Of a DNA stretch of 64,000 nucleotides, positions 24,126 to 36,838 are shown piece after piece; positions within the stretch are counted from its first letter, which is position 1, and every line of letters begins with the position of its first letter. The stretch covers positions 930,001 to 994,000 of the forward strand of contig JAULSR010000005.1 of NCBI GenBank assembly GCA_030512295.1. Direction: 5' to 3'. The DNA comes from Bombardia bombarda. Its lineage: Eukaryota > Ascomycota > Sordariomycetes > Sordariales > Lasiosphaeriaceae. The notes below the pieces were generated by a model. That model saw nothing but the letters and a program-made list of their open reading frames with translations. It was not told the DNA's origin and did not search any database. The position numbers and the translations under genes are program-made.

Positions 24126-25366
24126 TATGGGCTGATTCAAAAGGAGGGGTTGGTCGTGCAACATAAACGAGAGTCTCAAGTAGGTTAGTGGGAAGAAGGG
24201 AAATACGAACAAAGCTATCTATTAGGCATAAGTATTCCCTCCTGATTTCATGTACCCTCACACAAAGTAGACGCATATTTTAGGGGCTCATGCCGGGAAA
24301 AGGGATACTGTGACATGATTCCCTTTGGTAACCGGATCACGAGTGGCATGATACCGAGCGGCAGTCTGTGTTAAGATCATGATCCTTGGCGGCAGGCAAA
24401 CATATAAGGCTTCAGTTCTACGAGGTATTGCCGAAGTTTCAGCTTTTACGCTTATCACTCACGAGGGCCTGTATAGGTATCAGGTATCTTGCCAATATTG
24501 TGATACCATAGCCTCGTCGTGACTCCTACTGATATATTTAGTCCGATTGCCGATTTCTATTTTCTTTTGCACATTACTTTTTGTGAGGTTCTCTATCACA
24601 TCCAGACTCAAGAGCACTACTGATAGTTTAGAAATCTCACATGCCCTATCTGCCTCAACCAACATATTATGGCGCTGTGAAAGCGAAGAGTCAAAGCTGT
24701 ACTCCCATCAAAACACATGGTTATTGTACCCGCGCCAGCAGATCTGTTAATCGTAGATCTACTAAATTTGATTGATATTGCATACAATAGCAATCAACTG
24801 ATTATTCTGACCGTCGTGTAAATGCTTGAATTGCCTCAGTTGCTCTGAAGTGAGCCAGGTGCATGATTGGAGGCAGTCGCAGTACTTCGCATGTTACTGT
24901 GTGATGACGGGCTATAAATCAACCTGACGTTCAGTAACGATTTCGAAGGTTGGTATCTGCAGGAAATCCTGATGAGAAGGATAAGCCGCGGATAAATTGT
25001 GGAGATGGCCAGTACAGTCCAAACCCTGAACGTTTGTTAGCGTGGTCCAAAGGGTCAGGGCTTTGGTCAAATATTCACTTTGCAGCAGTTTTGCCGCCAA
25101 ACAACCCTTCAAAACACTTGGAAATTTACCAATAAATGCAATAGCATATGCTTTATTTAACAGGGCTGTTTTTATTTTATCAAGATTGGTCGTTCTTTCG
25201 TAAAGTTAGAGAGTTTTGGTCAGGACCTCTGTCCTTTGGACTACGCTAACAAACGTTCAGGGGCTGGATTGCACAAGAACAGGCGCGACCCTTGTTGCCC
25301 TTCTGCCCTATTTGTGTGTGCATCTTTAGCCACCAGTAGTATACATTTGACATCCAATCATCATCA
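24126..25366. other. AT-rich stretch with no gene seen
   Basis: Base composition is visibly richer in A and T than the flanking genes, TpA is frequent and only short frames occur. It could be a decayed element, but no terminal repeats or transposase remnants were recognised. Confidence 0.4.
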
Positions 25367-26691
25367 TCATAAACGCTTACATGCCCAAACTGTCCTCAAA
25401 CCCAACACCATATTACCTGCAAACAAACGCGCCTGCTGGCCTGAGACTCCTGACACCGATTTCTTTCCCATCCATATCCAATGTTCGCCTGATCCGACAC
25501 CCTGATATTCGTATTCTTCAGCCCTTGGATCTCCTCGCAGGCCTTTTTGGGCGACCTGTCTCCACTGCCCTTGACTTGGAGACCCCCCGAATTTCGTCTT
25601 CTTGGCTCCACTCTTCTCGGGTCTAGTCGACTTGGCGCTATTTGTCTTCGCCGATGGCTGTCGATTATCCCGTGTCTCATTCTCAAGGAGGCCATACTGG
25701 GGCAGCTCGCCCACGAGTCTTCGACTTGACCGCTTCTTTTGGTATGTGCTTCGCTGCCGCTTGCCTCGCGACCTCTCCTCCTCCATGGGCTTTGGCTCGG
25801 CCTTTCTCTGCAGTCCGAAATACTTCTCAGAGAAATTTGGGGGAAAAGGCTGTATGTTAGAGAGCCGTGGTATTTTTGCCCGGCCTTTCCGACCGGGCCG
25901 GGCGTCGATCTCCTCCGTCGTCAAGCCTTCCCCTCGAAGGCCGAACTCTTCTAAATAAAAACTCGTACTCTTTAGATAATAGCCCGGTCTCTGGGTAATA
26001 TTTGACCGATTGGATTTTGTCTAGCAGTTCTCTGAGCTTCTTGTCGCCCCCTTCATCTTCGCGCTCTCTCCTAGCTTGATCAATGAGCCGTTCTTTAAGG
26101 AAAATCTTCTCAAACTGATAAACTTCCTCGGTGTACTGGGAGCGCTTTCGCTCAAACTCTAGCCGTTCCCATGGATCCTCTGGGGCGGGTGTCTCCTCAC
26201 GGGACTCGAGGGTCGGGGCAAATGTGCTAAGAGCACTGTGGAGGCTCCTTTTCATTTCGCCTATCGCAAGGACCGTGCCTAGCTTGTCTCCACCCACTAG
26301 ACTAGTGTTCATAATTGAAGATATTAAAGCCTAAACTTTATAACTGCCCTGGGTAGAACCACAATCTGTGTGGGACAAAAATGCGTTTGAATTCGAGAGC
26401 TTATATGTCTCCTCTTTTCCTCGAAGACATTTCGATTTACACGAAACCTCCGGCGAGCTCTTGCTCCACGACGCCTCTTCGGGCCAAACTTGACATTTCA
26501 AGGACATGCAGGATGGCACTACGGAAGCACTGCTGCCCAGCTCTTCGCGCAGGCGCCTTCATGCACCCCAATACACCAATACAAAGGCAGTCTACCTCAG
26601 CCCGCCTTTGACCGGTGTGCACAGCGCCGCCACTTTCATGTAGGCTGCTGGCCGGTTGAGCAGGTTTGGCGCCCTCATTGGCCGTTGCCAT
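25367..26691 (-). CDS. Unrecognised charged protein, multi-exon, apparent frameshift
   Basis: Codon use looks coding in two abutting frames: 26312 down to about 25955 and about 25957 down to 25367. The first contains a Glu/Arg/Lys-rich helical region (EDPWERLEFERKRS, then IFLKERLIDQARRERED). The second is basic and Ser/Gly-rich. They join naturally if one T is removed from the minus-strand TTT opposite 25953..25955, so a +1 frameshift is likely; no splice solution was found. Upstream, a frame starting at 26691 (MATANEGAKPAQPASS) with a plausible GTAGAC..GGCAG intron may be the first exon, but its link to 26312 is not resolved. No family is recognised. Possibly a lineage-specific gene or a decayed one. 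Confidence 0.35.
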
Positions 26692-28316
26692 ACCGCCCGG
26701 TCGTTACTAACCACCAAAGGTGAGCAAAGCTGAGGCTTCTACTCGTTTCAACATGTCGGGTGGATAGGGATAGTATACCAGGTCAGATACTGGTCATATA
26801 CATGGTCCAGGTGGTCAAACATGGGTGGGCAACAGGAGGATGGCGGACTGGCGTTTTTTGTATTATTTGAATGGGTGGCACTGGCTAGACGAGGCTCGAA
26901 GCGAGATGTCGGGCCTTAGCAAGTCTTGTGATGCTTTTGGCTGGAGGAAGTCGGAGGATTATTTGTGGATGCACTGTATAGTAGTAGCCTTTGCTGCGTC
27001 ATTTCATTATTATATTCCAAGTTGTGTATTGCTTCATATATGGTAACAGGAATCTGAAAAAGGGGACACAACCCCCGCCCCATTCCCCATTTCCCCCACG
27101 CCTCAAATTCCAGCATTCCGGCTCCCGGCGCGGTTTCCGACCACGGAAGAACGGGAAGGCTGCAATCACACACACACGGCCAGCTGACCCCCCATTCCGG
27201 CCATGTCTTCCGGCGGGATGGCGGGGGGGGAAGGTTGAGGAGGAGGAGTCACACCGGCAACGTCGTCGTCCAGACCCCACCCCCCTTGTCTCTTGTTTAT
27301 ATTTACTGCCCTTCAATCTAAGAAAATCACGAGCAATGGTGCCACGTGCCTTACCCAACACCAATTTTTTTTTTGGAACCATTGCTCGAAAGGGTGTACA
27401 CTTGTTCTATTCTGGAATTGTCTCACCTTCTCCAGGCATGTTGGGTACTAACTACCCTGCTCCCCACCCCCCACATGTCCGGCCGGTATCGTGAAAATGG
27501 GTAGCGAATTCGCATACGGCACACCCACGCCGTTGGGCACGAGGGCCAAGAACGCCTATCTTGGCGGCGAGCCCGAGCCGTCCCTTGATTAACTACACAC
27601 ACATACCAGCTCTTCCCCTCCTCTACCCTGGCGCTAGTGCACAGATAGGAGGTACAGCCAGAACAGTATCATCCAGCCCTCCGCGGACGTCATGGGCATA
27701 TGTACCATATATATCATCTATATGCCAGACTGAACATTCTGGGTAGTAGCTATCACATAGGTATCTGCGTGAGTCACAATATACCAGATAGAGGATGTAT
27801 GTAGTAAGGGGGGAAACTCATCAAATATCTCTGTCAACAATCAACATTGTCCATATCACCTCATCCCCGCATGGCTCCCAAGTACAGTAGTGTGGGGGGT
27901 AATAAGTTGCTTGGGTTGTCCCGTCTGACTAGTCCAAGTCTGTCACTTTATTCCTCTTCTCCGTTTCTTCCTTTATTATCCGTCTCTCCGTTATCCTCTC
28001 CATAGCAAACGGTCTAACGGGCCCTGGGTTATGCTAGCAGACGACCCTGCCTTTCCCCTTCCTCCTTCCCCCTTCCTTCAAGACGCAATATGGTATGTTC
28101 AATCTGCGTATCCACTCATCTTGATGCCCAATTACCTACGTACAATAACTACATCGACAAAAAAAATAGAGATCTGTGACAAAAGCAGAAATGAAAATAT
28201 AACAAACTAAGAAAACTAGGTATTGATAAAAGAGAAACGGAACGGCAATGGTATGATGCTTGAACTTGAAAGACAACTGCAAACAAATCTCACGACGCAC
28301 AATCCTCGCTCGCACC
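26692..28316. other. Intergenic region, no gene seen
   Basis: A GC-rich patch lies near 27060-27290 and pyrimidine-rich segments near 27940-28080. Short frames here show no protein character. The right part is the 3' flank of the beta-glucosidase. Confidence 0.45.
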
Positions 28317-31300
28317 CTAAAAGATCCACGTAAACGACTCCTTGACTTCAAAAGAAGCAGAGTACCTATGACACAGTCAAAAGTTAGTAATAGTTCAATG
28401 ACACTGGGAAGAAGGGAAAAGGAAAAAAAGAAGACATACTTGACATCCCTAGCCGACGCCCCAACCAACACCTCAAACCTCCCCTCCTCGGCAATCCACC
28501 TCTGGATCGCCGTATCATAGTACCCAACCGCGTGCTTATCCAGCATTATCCTGACATGCTTCGTCTCGCCCGCCTCGAGCGTCACCTTCTCAAACGCAAC
28601 AAGCTCCTTCTCCGGCCGCGGCAGCCTCGACTTCTCGTCCCGCACGTACACCTGCACCGTCTCGGACCCCGTCACCTCCCCAATGTTGCTAATCCCCACA
28701 ATCAGCTCGATGCTTCCGCCCTGGCTGAGCACCTTTGAGCTGAGCGACGGCCGGCCGTACTCGAACGTCGTGTAGGAGAGGCCGTGGCCAAAGGGGAAGA
28801 GCGGCGCCACGTTGACGCGGTCGTAGTGCTTGTATCCGATGTAGAGACCCTCGCCGTAGAGGACCTCGAGGTTCTCGCCCGGCCAGTTGTGGTACGCCGG
28901 CGTGTCCTCTAGTCTTTTTGGGAATGTACACTGTGCGACACACATGTCAGGTTAGCATCATATCACCATCCAATCCCCACAAGACACAACCAGTAGTGGC
29001 AGTCCACAGCCAAAACTCACCGGCAACTTCCCACTCGGATTCTCCAGCCCAAACAGCACATCCGCCAGCGCATTCCCCGCCTCCTGCCCCTGGTACCACG
29101 CCTGCACAATCGCAGGCACCCTCCCCGCCCACGGCATCGTCACCGGCGACCCCGACTGGTTCACCACCACCGTCCTCGGATTCGCCGCCACGACCGCCTC
29201 AATCAGCCTGTCCTGGCTCCCATCCGACGGCAGATCCATCGTCTGCCGGTCATACCCCTCCGACTCCCACTCGGCGTCCAGCCCCACAATCACCACCGCG
29301 ACATCCGCCGCCCTGGCCGCGTCGACCGCCTCCTGCAGGTAGTCAATCTGGTCCTCCTCCTTGAACCCGATCCGGCAGCCGCCGTACTTGTGCGTCATGT
29401 TGAACTCCTTCTGCTTGGCCAGCGGGCGCAGCTCGTTGGTCATCTCAACCCGCAGCTCGACCGCCTTGCCCGCCGTCATGGCCACCTCGACCAGGTAGTC
29501 GACCGAGCCGTCGAACATGGCCTCGCCCTCCTCGGTCCAGTCCCACAGGTCCAGCGCGAGCGCGCCGTCGACAAACAGCCGGCCCGGACCCACAGACATG
29601 TACGAGATGGTGTGCTTGCCCGTCGTCGTCGGCGTCACGTGCGTCGTCGCGATGGCGGACCACTCCGGCCCGACCTGCGCCAGCGGCGCCGAGTCCCACA
29701 GGAAGAGGTCCGTGTTTGTGCGCCGCTGCGTCACGATGGGGCTGCCCTTGAACTTGTCGCCCTTGAACCACTCGATGGTCACGCCCTGCTTGCCCGTCTT
29801 GTCGGTGCAGAAAGGCGAGGCCACGGGGAGCCACTTGTGGATGTGGCATCCCATGGCGTACGTGACGGCTTGGTGAGCTACCTTTCGGATGCTCTCGAGG
29901 GGGAGGGTGGTGTAGTAAGGGTTGAGACTGGCGCTTCCGCCGCCGCCGGCAATCGCCCTGTTGGCGTTGGGGCCGATGACGGCCACCTTTGCGGTTCGTG
30001 GGTTGATGGGCAGGATGGATCCTTCGTTCTTGAGGAGGGTGAGGCCCTGGACGCCGGCCTCGCGGATGAGATTTCTCGTCTCTTCCCGGTTGTCTTCTCT
30101 CTCGGCGGCCTCGGCCGCCAGGTCGCTTCCCTTGGTTCGCTCGACGAGAGTGAGGACGTTCTCTGCCGCCCGGTTGATATCAGCTTCGGTAATCTTGCCG
30201 TCCTTGAGAGCCTCAAGGACCTTTTCGAAACGCCATTTGGTGGAGAATGGGAACTCGACATCGCAGCCGGCCAAAAGGGTCTCGACAGTGGAATTCACGC
30301 CACCCCAGTCCGAGATAACAGTGCTGCATGTGATGTTAGTCTAGTAATTCTCAGGTTGGCTGCATACCAATAAGCTGTTCAGGTCGACAACTCACCCGTC
30401 ATACTCCCATTCCTCACGGAGGACGTCCTTCAGTGTGTGCATATTCATATCAGCATGAACTCCGTTCACAAGGTTGTATGAGGACATGATGGCCCATGGT
30501 TTGGCCTCGCGAACGGCAATCTCGAAGGGGCGTAGATATAGTTCACGAAGCGGCCTCTCCGTGACCTTTGTGTCAATGGTAAGTCTGTTGGTTTCCTGCT
30601 CGTTACCCACGAAGTCTGTTTTCCGTTAGTCCTAGTTGAAATACTACGGTAGTGCCCTTTTTGAGGGAGCAGTGGAACTAACGTTTGATAGTGGCAGCTA
30701 CACCCCTCTCCTGGAGCCCACTGATATACTGGGCGGCCAGCTTGCCAGTGAGGAGGGGATCCTCTGAGAAAGACTCGAAATTCCGCCCTCCAAGCGGATG
30801 TCTATGCAAGCAGACGGTCGGCGCGAGGAGGATATTGGCCGACCGTGCCTTGGCTTCCTCGGCAAGATGCTGGCCTACTTGATACAACAGATCCTTGTTC
30901 CATGTCGCTGCTAGCGAGATGCCACATGGAAACAGTGCCGCCTGGGTGGTTATATGTTAGTATAGAGACACGCCAAGGTACTGACACTGGTCCTTACCTT
31001 TGTTCCACCAACAAATATGCCGCCTCGGGCACCATTGGGGCCATCACTCGTCTTCACTGCTGGTATGTTCTTCTCAGGAATCGATTTTGTCCTCCAGAAG
31101 TCGGCGGCTGTCAGCAGAGAGACCTATTGTGTGTTAGTTTTCCTCATCTTCCCGCAAAAATGTTATATAGTAAACAAACCTTCTCCTCCAATGTCAAAGT
31201 GGCCAGCTTCTTCCTTGCTAGGAACCTCTTATTCTTTGGAAGGGCAATCTGCTGAAAGGGACTATCTGGCGGCGAAAACTCGGTATCCGGGGTAGTATTG

Positions 31301-31383
31301 GTATCTATGCTCCCAACTGGCGAAGCATTCGGGTCCAGATCAGGGGAAGTGTCGATCAATCCCATTGGTGGTAGTGTGGCCAT
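28317..31383 (-). CDS. GH3 beta-glucosidase with PA14 domain, intracellular type
   Basis: Seven exons: 31383..31180, 31123..30998, 30941..30683, 30615..30396, 30323..29021, 28930..28440 and 28365..28317. They encode 883 residues with all junctions in frame. The order is an N-terminal extension of about 60 residues without a signal peptide, the GH3 (alpha/beta)8 barrel (TSDGPNGARGG, then GRNFESFSEDP, KHFVGNEQE), the nucleophile motif VISDWGG with Asp at about 275, the alpha/beta sandwich, an inserted PA14 domain at about 448-593, and a C-terminal fibronectin III-like domain (FGHGLSYTTFEY, then VQVYVRDEKSRLPRPEKEL). This is the layout of fungal intracellular beta-glucosidases (BglI/BglL type) that hydrolyse cellobiose and aryl glucosides. 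The gene is intact, in contrast to its left neighbours. Substrate preference is inferred. Confidence 0.94.
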
Positions 31384-34300
31384 CTTGGTGTTTCTTTATG
31401 TGTTTGTTTCTTAGCGATTGGTGTAAGTGGTCAACCAGTAACAAGGGGACAAAGCTTCGAATGTGTGAGAATGAGGGTTGTCTAGCAGACAGGTGAGATG
31501 GTGAGAGACACTGATGTAGGTCTCAGTAGAGCAAGATCAAGAGGATCTTAGCTCATTAAAATTCCTGCTTAAACTCAACGAAGGAGAGTTGACATTTGTT
31601 GGCTTCGAATGTGTAAGTCGCGAGAGACAAGAAGCGTATGATTGTATATAAAACGTAGCGTACATAAACCTGGGAACCGGCAGGTGAATATACTATGGGC
31701 ACGTCTGCCGAATATTATCCGTTTGGTACAAAAAGAAAACGGCCACAAGGATTGCATACGGTCAAGGATCTATGAAGACATTGGGTGGTCATTGACGGAG
31801 CAGGGGGTTCGCAAGGCAAGGTTGTCTCTATAGCGCCATCTGGAGAATGTGGGACCGACACCCAACGAGCTTTTAAGGCGGACGAGACATATAAAGAGTA
31901 CCTAATCTCCAAGTCCATCACTTGAGGCATGGCGACTACCTACATGGAGCAACGGTTAACCGGGTTGAATAAGGAATGCCGGCAAGCTAAGCTGCAGAGG
32001 CGTGGGGAGTGGAGAGTGGAAACGAGCCTTAGACTCCGCCTCCCTGGACGATCAGGACGGTCACTGTTCACTCGACGTTTCCGTCCATGATGCTCTTCAA
32101 TACTGTCCTCGGGTGGAAATAGCCATGTCGGTTGGAACGGACCGTGTGAGCGGTGGTATCGTTTGGTATTCAACTAGGGCAATACGTCTCCACGGTTATA
32201 TTGCTGAGACGCATGTTGCCTGTGGGACAGGCAATAATTTGGCCGAGTGAGGGGTGAGCATAAATGTGGGTTCTCTGGTAAGGCCAAGCTTTAGCATGCA
32301 TCTTGGTCAAACCCCGATGCCAAGTTTCGTAGCTGCACGTAAGGTAACTAAAACGGACCCAAATCGAGTAGCGACGACCTTGCAGCAGTGGACTTTGCTC
32401 GCCACATAAAAGAAGCCCTGGATTTCGAGGTCTCGATTCATAGACGGTATCTGCACTTGCGTTAGTCAAGGACTAGAAGCCACGCGATCAAGCCGTGTGT
32501 AGGAGATGCAAGGCGAATACAGGACTTTGAGGAGCTGCCATGTGCACCTCCCAGTCTTGGTTGATAGATTTCTAGACCTCGCAGATCAGCCAGGCTATAG
32601 CGTGGCAAACACAGCGTTTCCCCCAACGGCATGCCCGCCTCCTCCCTCAACCTTCCCTGGTCAACTTGGCGAGAGAGCGCATCTGGACTAGCAGCCGCCT
32701 GGCCCTTGTCAATGCGGCGGCAGGACCGGCTGAGTGAGCTCGGGAAGCCGTCAAGGAACGGCCGTCTTGTTGATTCAAGTTACCTAACCACCGCGCGGGA
32801 TCCCAGCCGTGCCCACTTGCTGACGCCATATGGGGAAAAGAGCTGCTGCTGCCAATCCGCAAGAGTTTCTACCTGTATAACTTGCATCATGAGCCGTTCC
32901 TTCCCGATGTCTGTCTATTTAGTCGAAGTTGGCAGGCCTCGCTTGGTTACTCGGATAGGCACCAGCACATGATCGGCAGGCTTTGGCTCAATTGGACTCC
33001 TGCAAGATAGAAACGACAAAACGGCAGGGACAGCAGTGACAAGTTATGGAGTGGAAATCGAAGCTCAACAAGTCGTAGATATCAAGGCTTATCGCAAGGT
33101 AGCCTCAAGGTAAGCTAACTCTGGGTGGTGGTAGTGGTGATACGGAACAGGACCCGGGGGTCTTGTGCCTTTTCGCTTGGGGCCGTAGGCGGCACCCCGG
33201 GCCGCCTTCCATGAAATATTCCGTGGGATGGCGGGTCAGCCTCACTCGGCGACACGCGGCGGTCGGTGGGACCTGGGGAAGGACCTTCTTGACCTGAAGC
33301 AGCAGCATCCGATCTCGTCAATTGACACCACTGAGGCCTGGCCTGGCTGCTCTGGATAAATATCTCTCAAGCGGCAAGCGGACAGCGCGGGCAGTAAGCA
33401 GCAGGCATCTGGATGCAACGCATGCTAAACGTGGTCACTGCTTGCTGGCGGCCGGCGGTGGACGTGCGAGACGCATACTCATCTCTGGCGATCCGGGAAA
33501 CTCGAGAGCGGTTTGGACCTGCAACGCAGCGCTGCTACTGCGGAAACCCTTGTGTTACCAGCTGGCCGGCGAATGTTCATTCCATAAACCAGAATACAGA
33601 CACTGGCATGATGCAACCTCATCTGGCTCGTCGCCTGGGACTCTCGTGTGGTGGTATTAATTTGTGAAGCCCGAAAGTCAACCCGGAAGATGCTGCGTCG
33701 GTTGATAGTGTCTTGCAGAAAGATCCGGGTTAAGGTACCTAGAGGTAGGTATCGGGTCGGGCTCTTGATGATTGTACTTGATATCGAGATTCGAGATGTC
33801 TTCATCCGGACGACTCGCAGGGTGCAAGGTTGAAGGACAAGGGCCTGGGCTGTCGGGGATTAACCCCGATGGCCGGGGAGCCGAGGCTCTGTCATGCGCA
33901 GCGAGGTACTGATGGTACCATGGATCTGTAATTAACCCAACGTTGCTCGAGACGCGTCCCAAGACGGCGACGCGACCTCGTGCTACGGCTGTTCTCGCCA
34001 TGGTTTCGGACCTGATGGCTGGATGTGGATGAATCGTCTCTTGTTGGGGTCTCCGAATCCATGCGGAACAAGACGGACTAAACTTGTTTGGATGAGCAAA
34101 TCGGAGAAAACTTCTGGTTCAAGCTTCACCATGTCGCCTTCCGTGCGTGTTCCATTCCAGAAGGCCAAGAGATTGCGGAGAAGGCCTGTGAGGTGGGATG
34201 CACAGGGGGTTACAGGGGAAGAGGGGAGCTACAGGGGGGCCGCATACCGGCCCATCCATCCACCTACTCGATGTTTCGGTGACGGTTGCTTCCTTCCTTC

Positions 34301-35345
34301 CCGATCTTGGAGATCCCACTTTCCGAGCCTCGTTTTCTTCGCAGTACACTAGAATAGAGGAAGGAGCGATGATGTCCCCCCACATCACACAACCTATTTC
34401 TGTTAAAATGGGTCATGACCATATGATCAATCCATCAACACCTCACAGGTCCTTCGCGTGCACCTATCTCTATATCAAAGTATACTTGGCCTGCAACATG
34501 AATGTCAGGCAATCTAATATCATTGCTGCTACCATGCAGCCATGTAACGCCGAGATTCCACTTGATATGCAGGTGCTGCACTGCTGATTCCAGTATGCAG
34601 TTTCCAATTTGAGTCTCTCCGCATTCAATTGCCCGAGTGGCCCTGACCCAGCCAGTATGAACAAATAGAGCCTCATTCACCAACATTCCACACCGTAATG
34701 CCCTTAATCACACGAGCCCCACCTTCCAGTGACCAGATTTAGAAGTAAACAAGCCAGACGAGGTAGCAACCTACAGGTCATGTGAAACCGACCGCATACT
34801 GTAAGTAAAGGTAGCAGCCGCTACGAAGTATTATTTGCGGAATATAGTCCTCCTTGCCGTCAATGGGATCATCAACCGGTGTCACATAGAACTACCTTAT
34901 TAGGTACCCAAATCTTGGCCAGACTGCCTCGACTGCCCTACACAAGTGACCATGCCTTACTACCGTCACAGCCAACCAAGTTCTATGTTCCACTCTGGCG
35001 GGATTCCATCCCGCCTCGTCACGAAGGAAGAGAGCGAGACATGTCTCCTTGACCCCACACATGTGCACGCGCGTGTGTTTTGGCTTGTGATAAAACAAAA
35101 AGCTCTTTCCTCCCTAGGCATCCCGAGGTTGAAGCCGCTCGCTTCTTTTCCTCATGTTTACGGCACTCTCGAATGCCAAGCCTCCATCGGAAGGTTTATC
35201 CGCCAGCCATTTCCTCGAGGGGGTCAGATGCACATCACCGCAACGGCACTACCAATCTGAATCTGGAATCTGATTTGGTGTGCGTTGCCGAAATCTTCGA
35301 GCTCGGCTGCTGGCTGCATGTGTGTTGTGAGACTCACCCAGGCAG
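31384..35345. other. Long spacer, no supported gene
   Basis: About 4 kb upstream of the beta-glucosidase. Many short frames occur on both strands, with no domain motifs and no coherent exon chains. Palindromic ACCT/AGGT motifs recur near 33735-33752 and 34893-34905. No tRNA was found. Confidence 0.4.
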
Positions 35346-36190
35346 TCAGCTGTGCGGAGTAACCATATGGGATACATAAGGTAATTTGTAAGGTACGTAT
35401 ATATCATCATGGTTCTTTGCGGGCCGACGGAATGAGATGTGCCATCGTGCACCTTTAGTTTGGACAGATGCCAGACGGTATAATAATCCGTCTTTGCCAA
35501 AGGCTTTCTCAATATATTCATTTAGGGTATAAGTAGAATAGCTGATGAAAGAGCCACACGGCAAGCTGATGCTATGGCTCCAAAAGACATCAATCTCCTG
35601 TGATATATCATTGAGGAATGGTAGTTTGGTCTTGCAATCATTGAAGCTCATAAACCCATCTTCATACTATGCCCATATTCAACTCAACATTAGGGAAGGT
35701 ACACTTGAGTAAAAAACGCATCATTGTTTCCAAAATATTTCCATAATTTACCGTGAGACGAATACGATCACAGCAAAGTGTGATGTGGGCGAGGCAATAT
35801 GAGAGACTCAGGCAAACCCCAAGCCATGTCAAGAATGAGAAGTGTGGTCACACAACAGCAAATTTGATAGTAGAGAAGATCTGATAAACAGGCAATCAAA
35901 ATCCGGGTAGTTTTGAGAGGCCGACTTTCGACCAGGGTACTCACCCGGGCAGCGTGGCAACAGCTTCGGACATGGCGAGAGTGTATATCAGCCAACTGGC
36001 AACCTTCAATGCAGAGACGGGATGCAAGCGAGATGACGCGCGTGTGCCTAGGACAGAGCAATTTGTACATATTAGTGATCAGAAAGGCATATTCGTTGAA
36101 AGTGACTCGTCCTTCAGGCAGTTCTAGATCATTGAACTCATCATCTCTTGGGTAAAACGTTTGGCGACGGGACTGCAGGACTGAAGACAT
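35346..36190 (-). CDS. Orphan hypothetical protein (four short exons)
   Basis: A coherent chain exists: 36190..35945, 35880..35852, 35806..35752 and 35666..35346, giving about 216 residues. Introns are GTGAGT..TCAG, GTGACC..TGAG (45 nt) and GTAAAT..ATAG, and all preserve frame. Without the 45-nt intron there is an in-frame TGA at 35850..35848. The N-terminus is polar and acidic (RRDQ-type, DDEFNDLELPEGRV). The centre has one hydrophobic stretch containing LSYCLAHITLCC. The C-terminal exon reads like a folded domain (LPFLNDISQEIDVFW, then YTLNEYIEKAFGKDG). No family was recognised. It may be a real species-specific gene or a fragment. Confidence 0.35.
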
Positions 36191-36838
36191 TGACAAGTCT
36201 CACAGGTGAGAGAAGTGAAGAGAGACCGAACCAGTTTTTGCACATAATTACATAGGCAATCTTGTAGAACTGGATTAAGGCATGTCCTTGTGGACAAAGT
36301 ACGGGATGGATGATATAGACTGGTCAAGCTCGGCGTGGAAATAAACAGTAATAGACGTGCAAGGAGGTGGATTCGACAAGTCGTCAAGCTGTAAGGAGAG
36401 GTCGCTCTGGTGGAAGAGGTTTACAATCTCTCGTATTCCGATGAGGGTTCAGAAACACCAAACGTGATTGAAAATCATGATATACCGGGTCCAGTGTTTA
36501 CTTTCATCGGATTGAAACTTAACCATGTTTTTGCAGTAAAGATCAAGATGCCGTTGTTCTTGGTCAAAGCTGTCACAGCTGTCACAAATATGACCCACAT
36601 CAGCTGCCGCCATTGACCAATCAGCATCCGTCAAACATTTTCAAACCCACCCTAGCGCCCGCGCGCGCTGTCTGTCGGGTTCGGGACGACTGCATTTCTC
36701 GATTGAAGAGAGAGGATCCTCCTCCGTACCAGTTCCAGTAGCCCCCAATCGCAACTCGCTAGTTCACGTCAGGTCAGGTCGATCGACGCGGGACCGCCTC
36801 ATCATCAACCACGACGACCACAACCACAGCCAACGAAA
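36191..36838. other. Promoter region of the RGG-rich gene
   Basis: No gene was recognised. GC-rich sequence with CGCGCGC occurs near 36660, then a CA/AC-rich leader ahead of the ATG at 36839. Confidence 0.4.

Noticed and set aside
35848..35850. In-frame TGA taken as evidence of a pseudogene
   Set aside because: A 45-nt GTGACC..TGAG intron removes it and keeps the frame.
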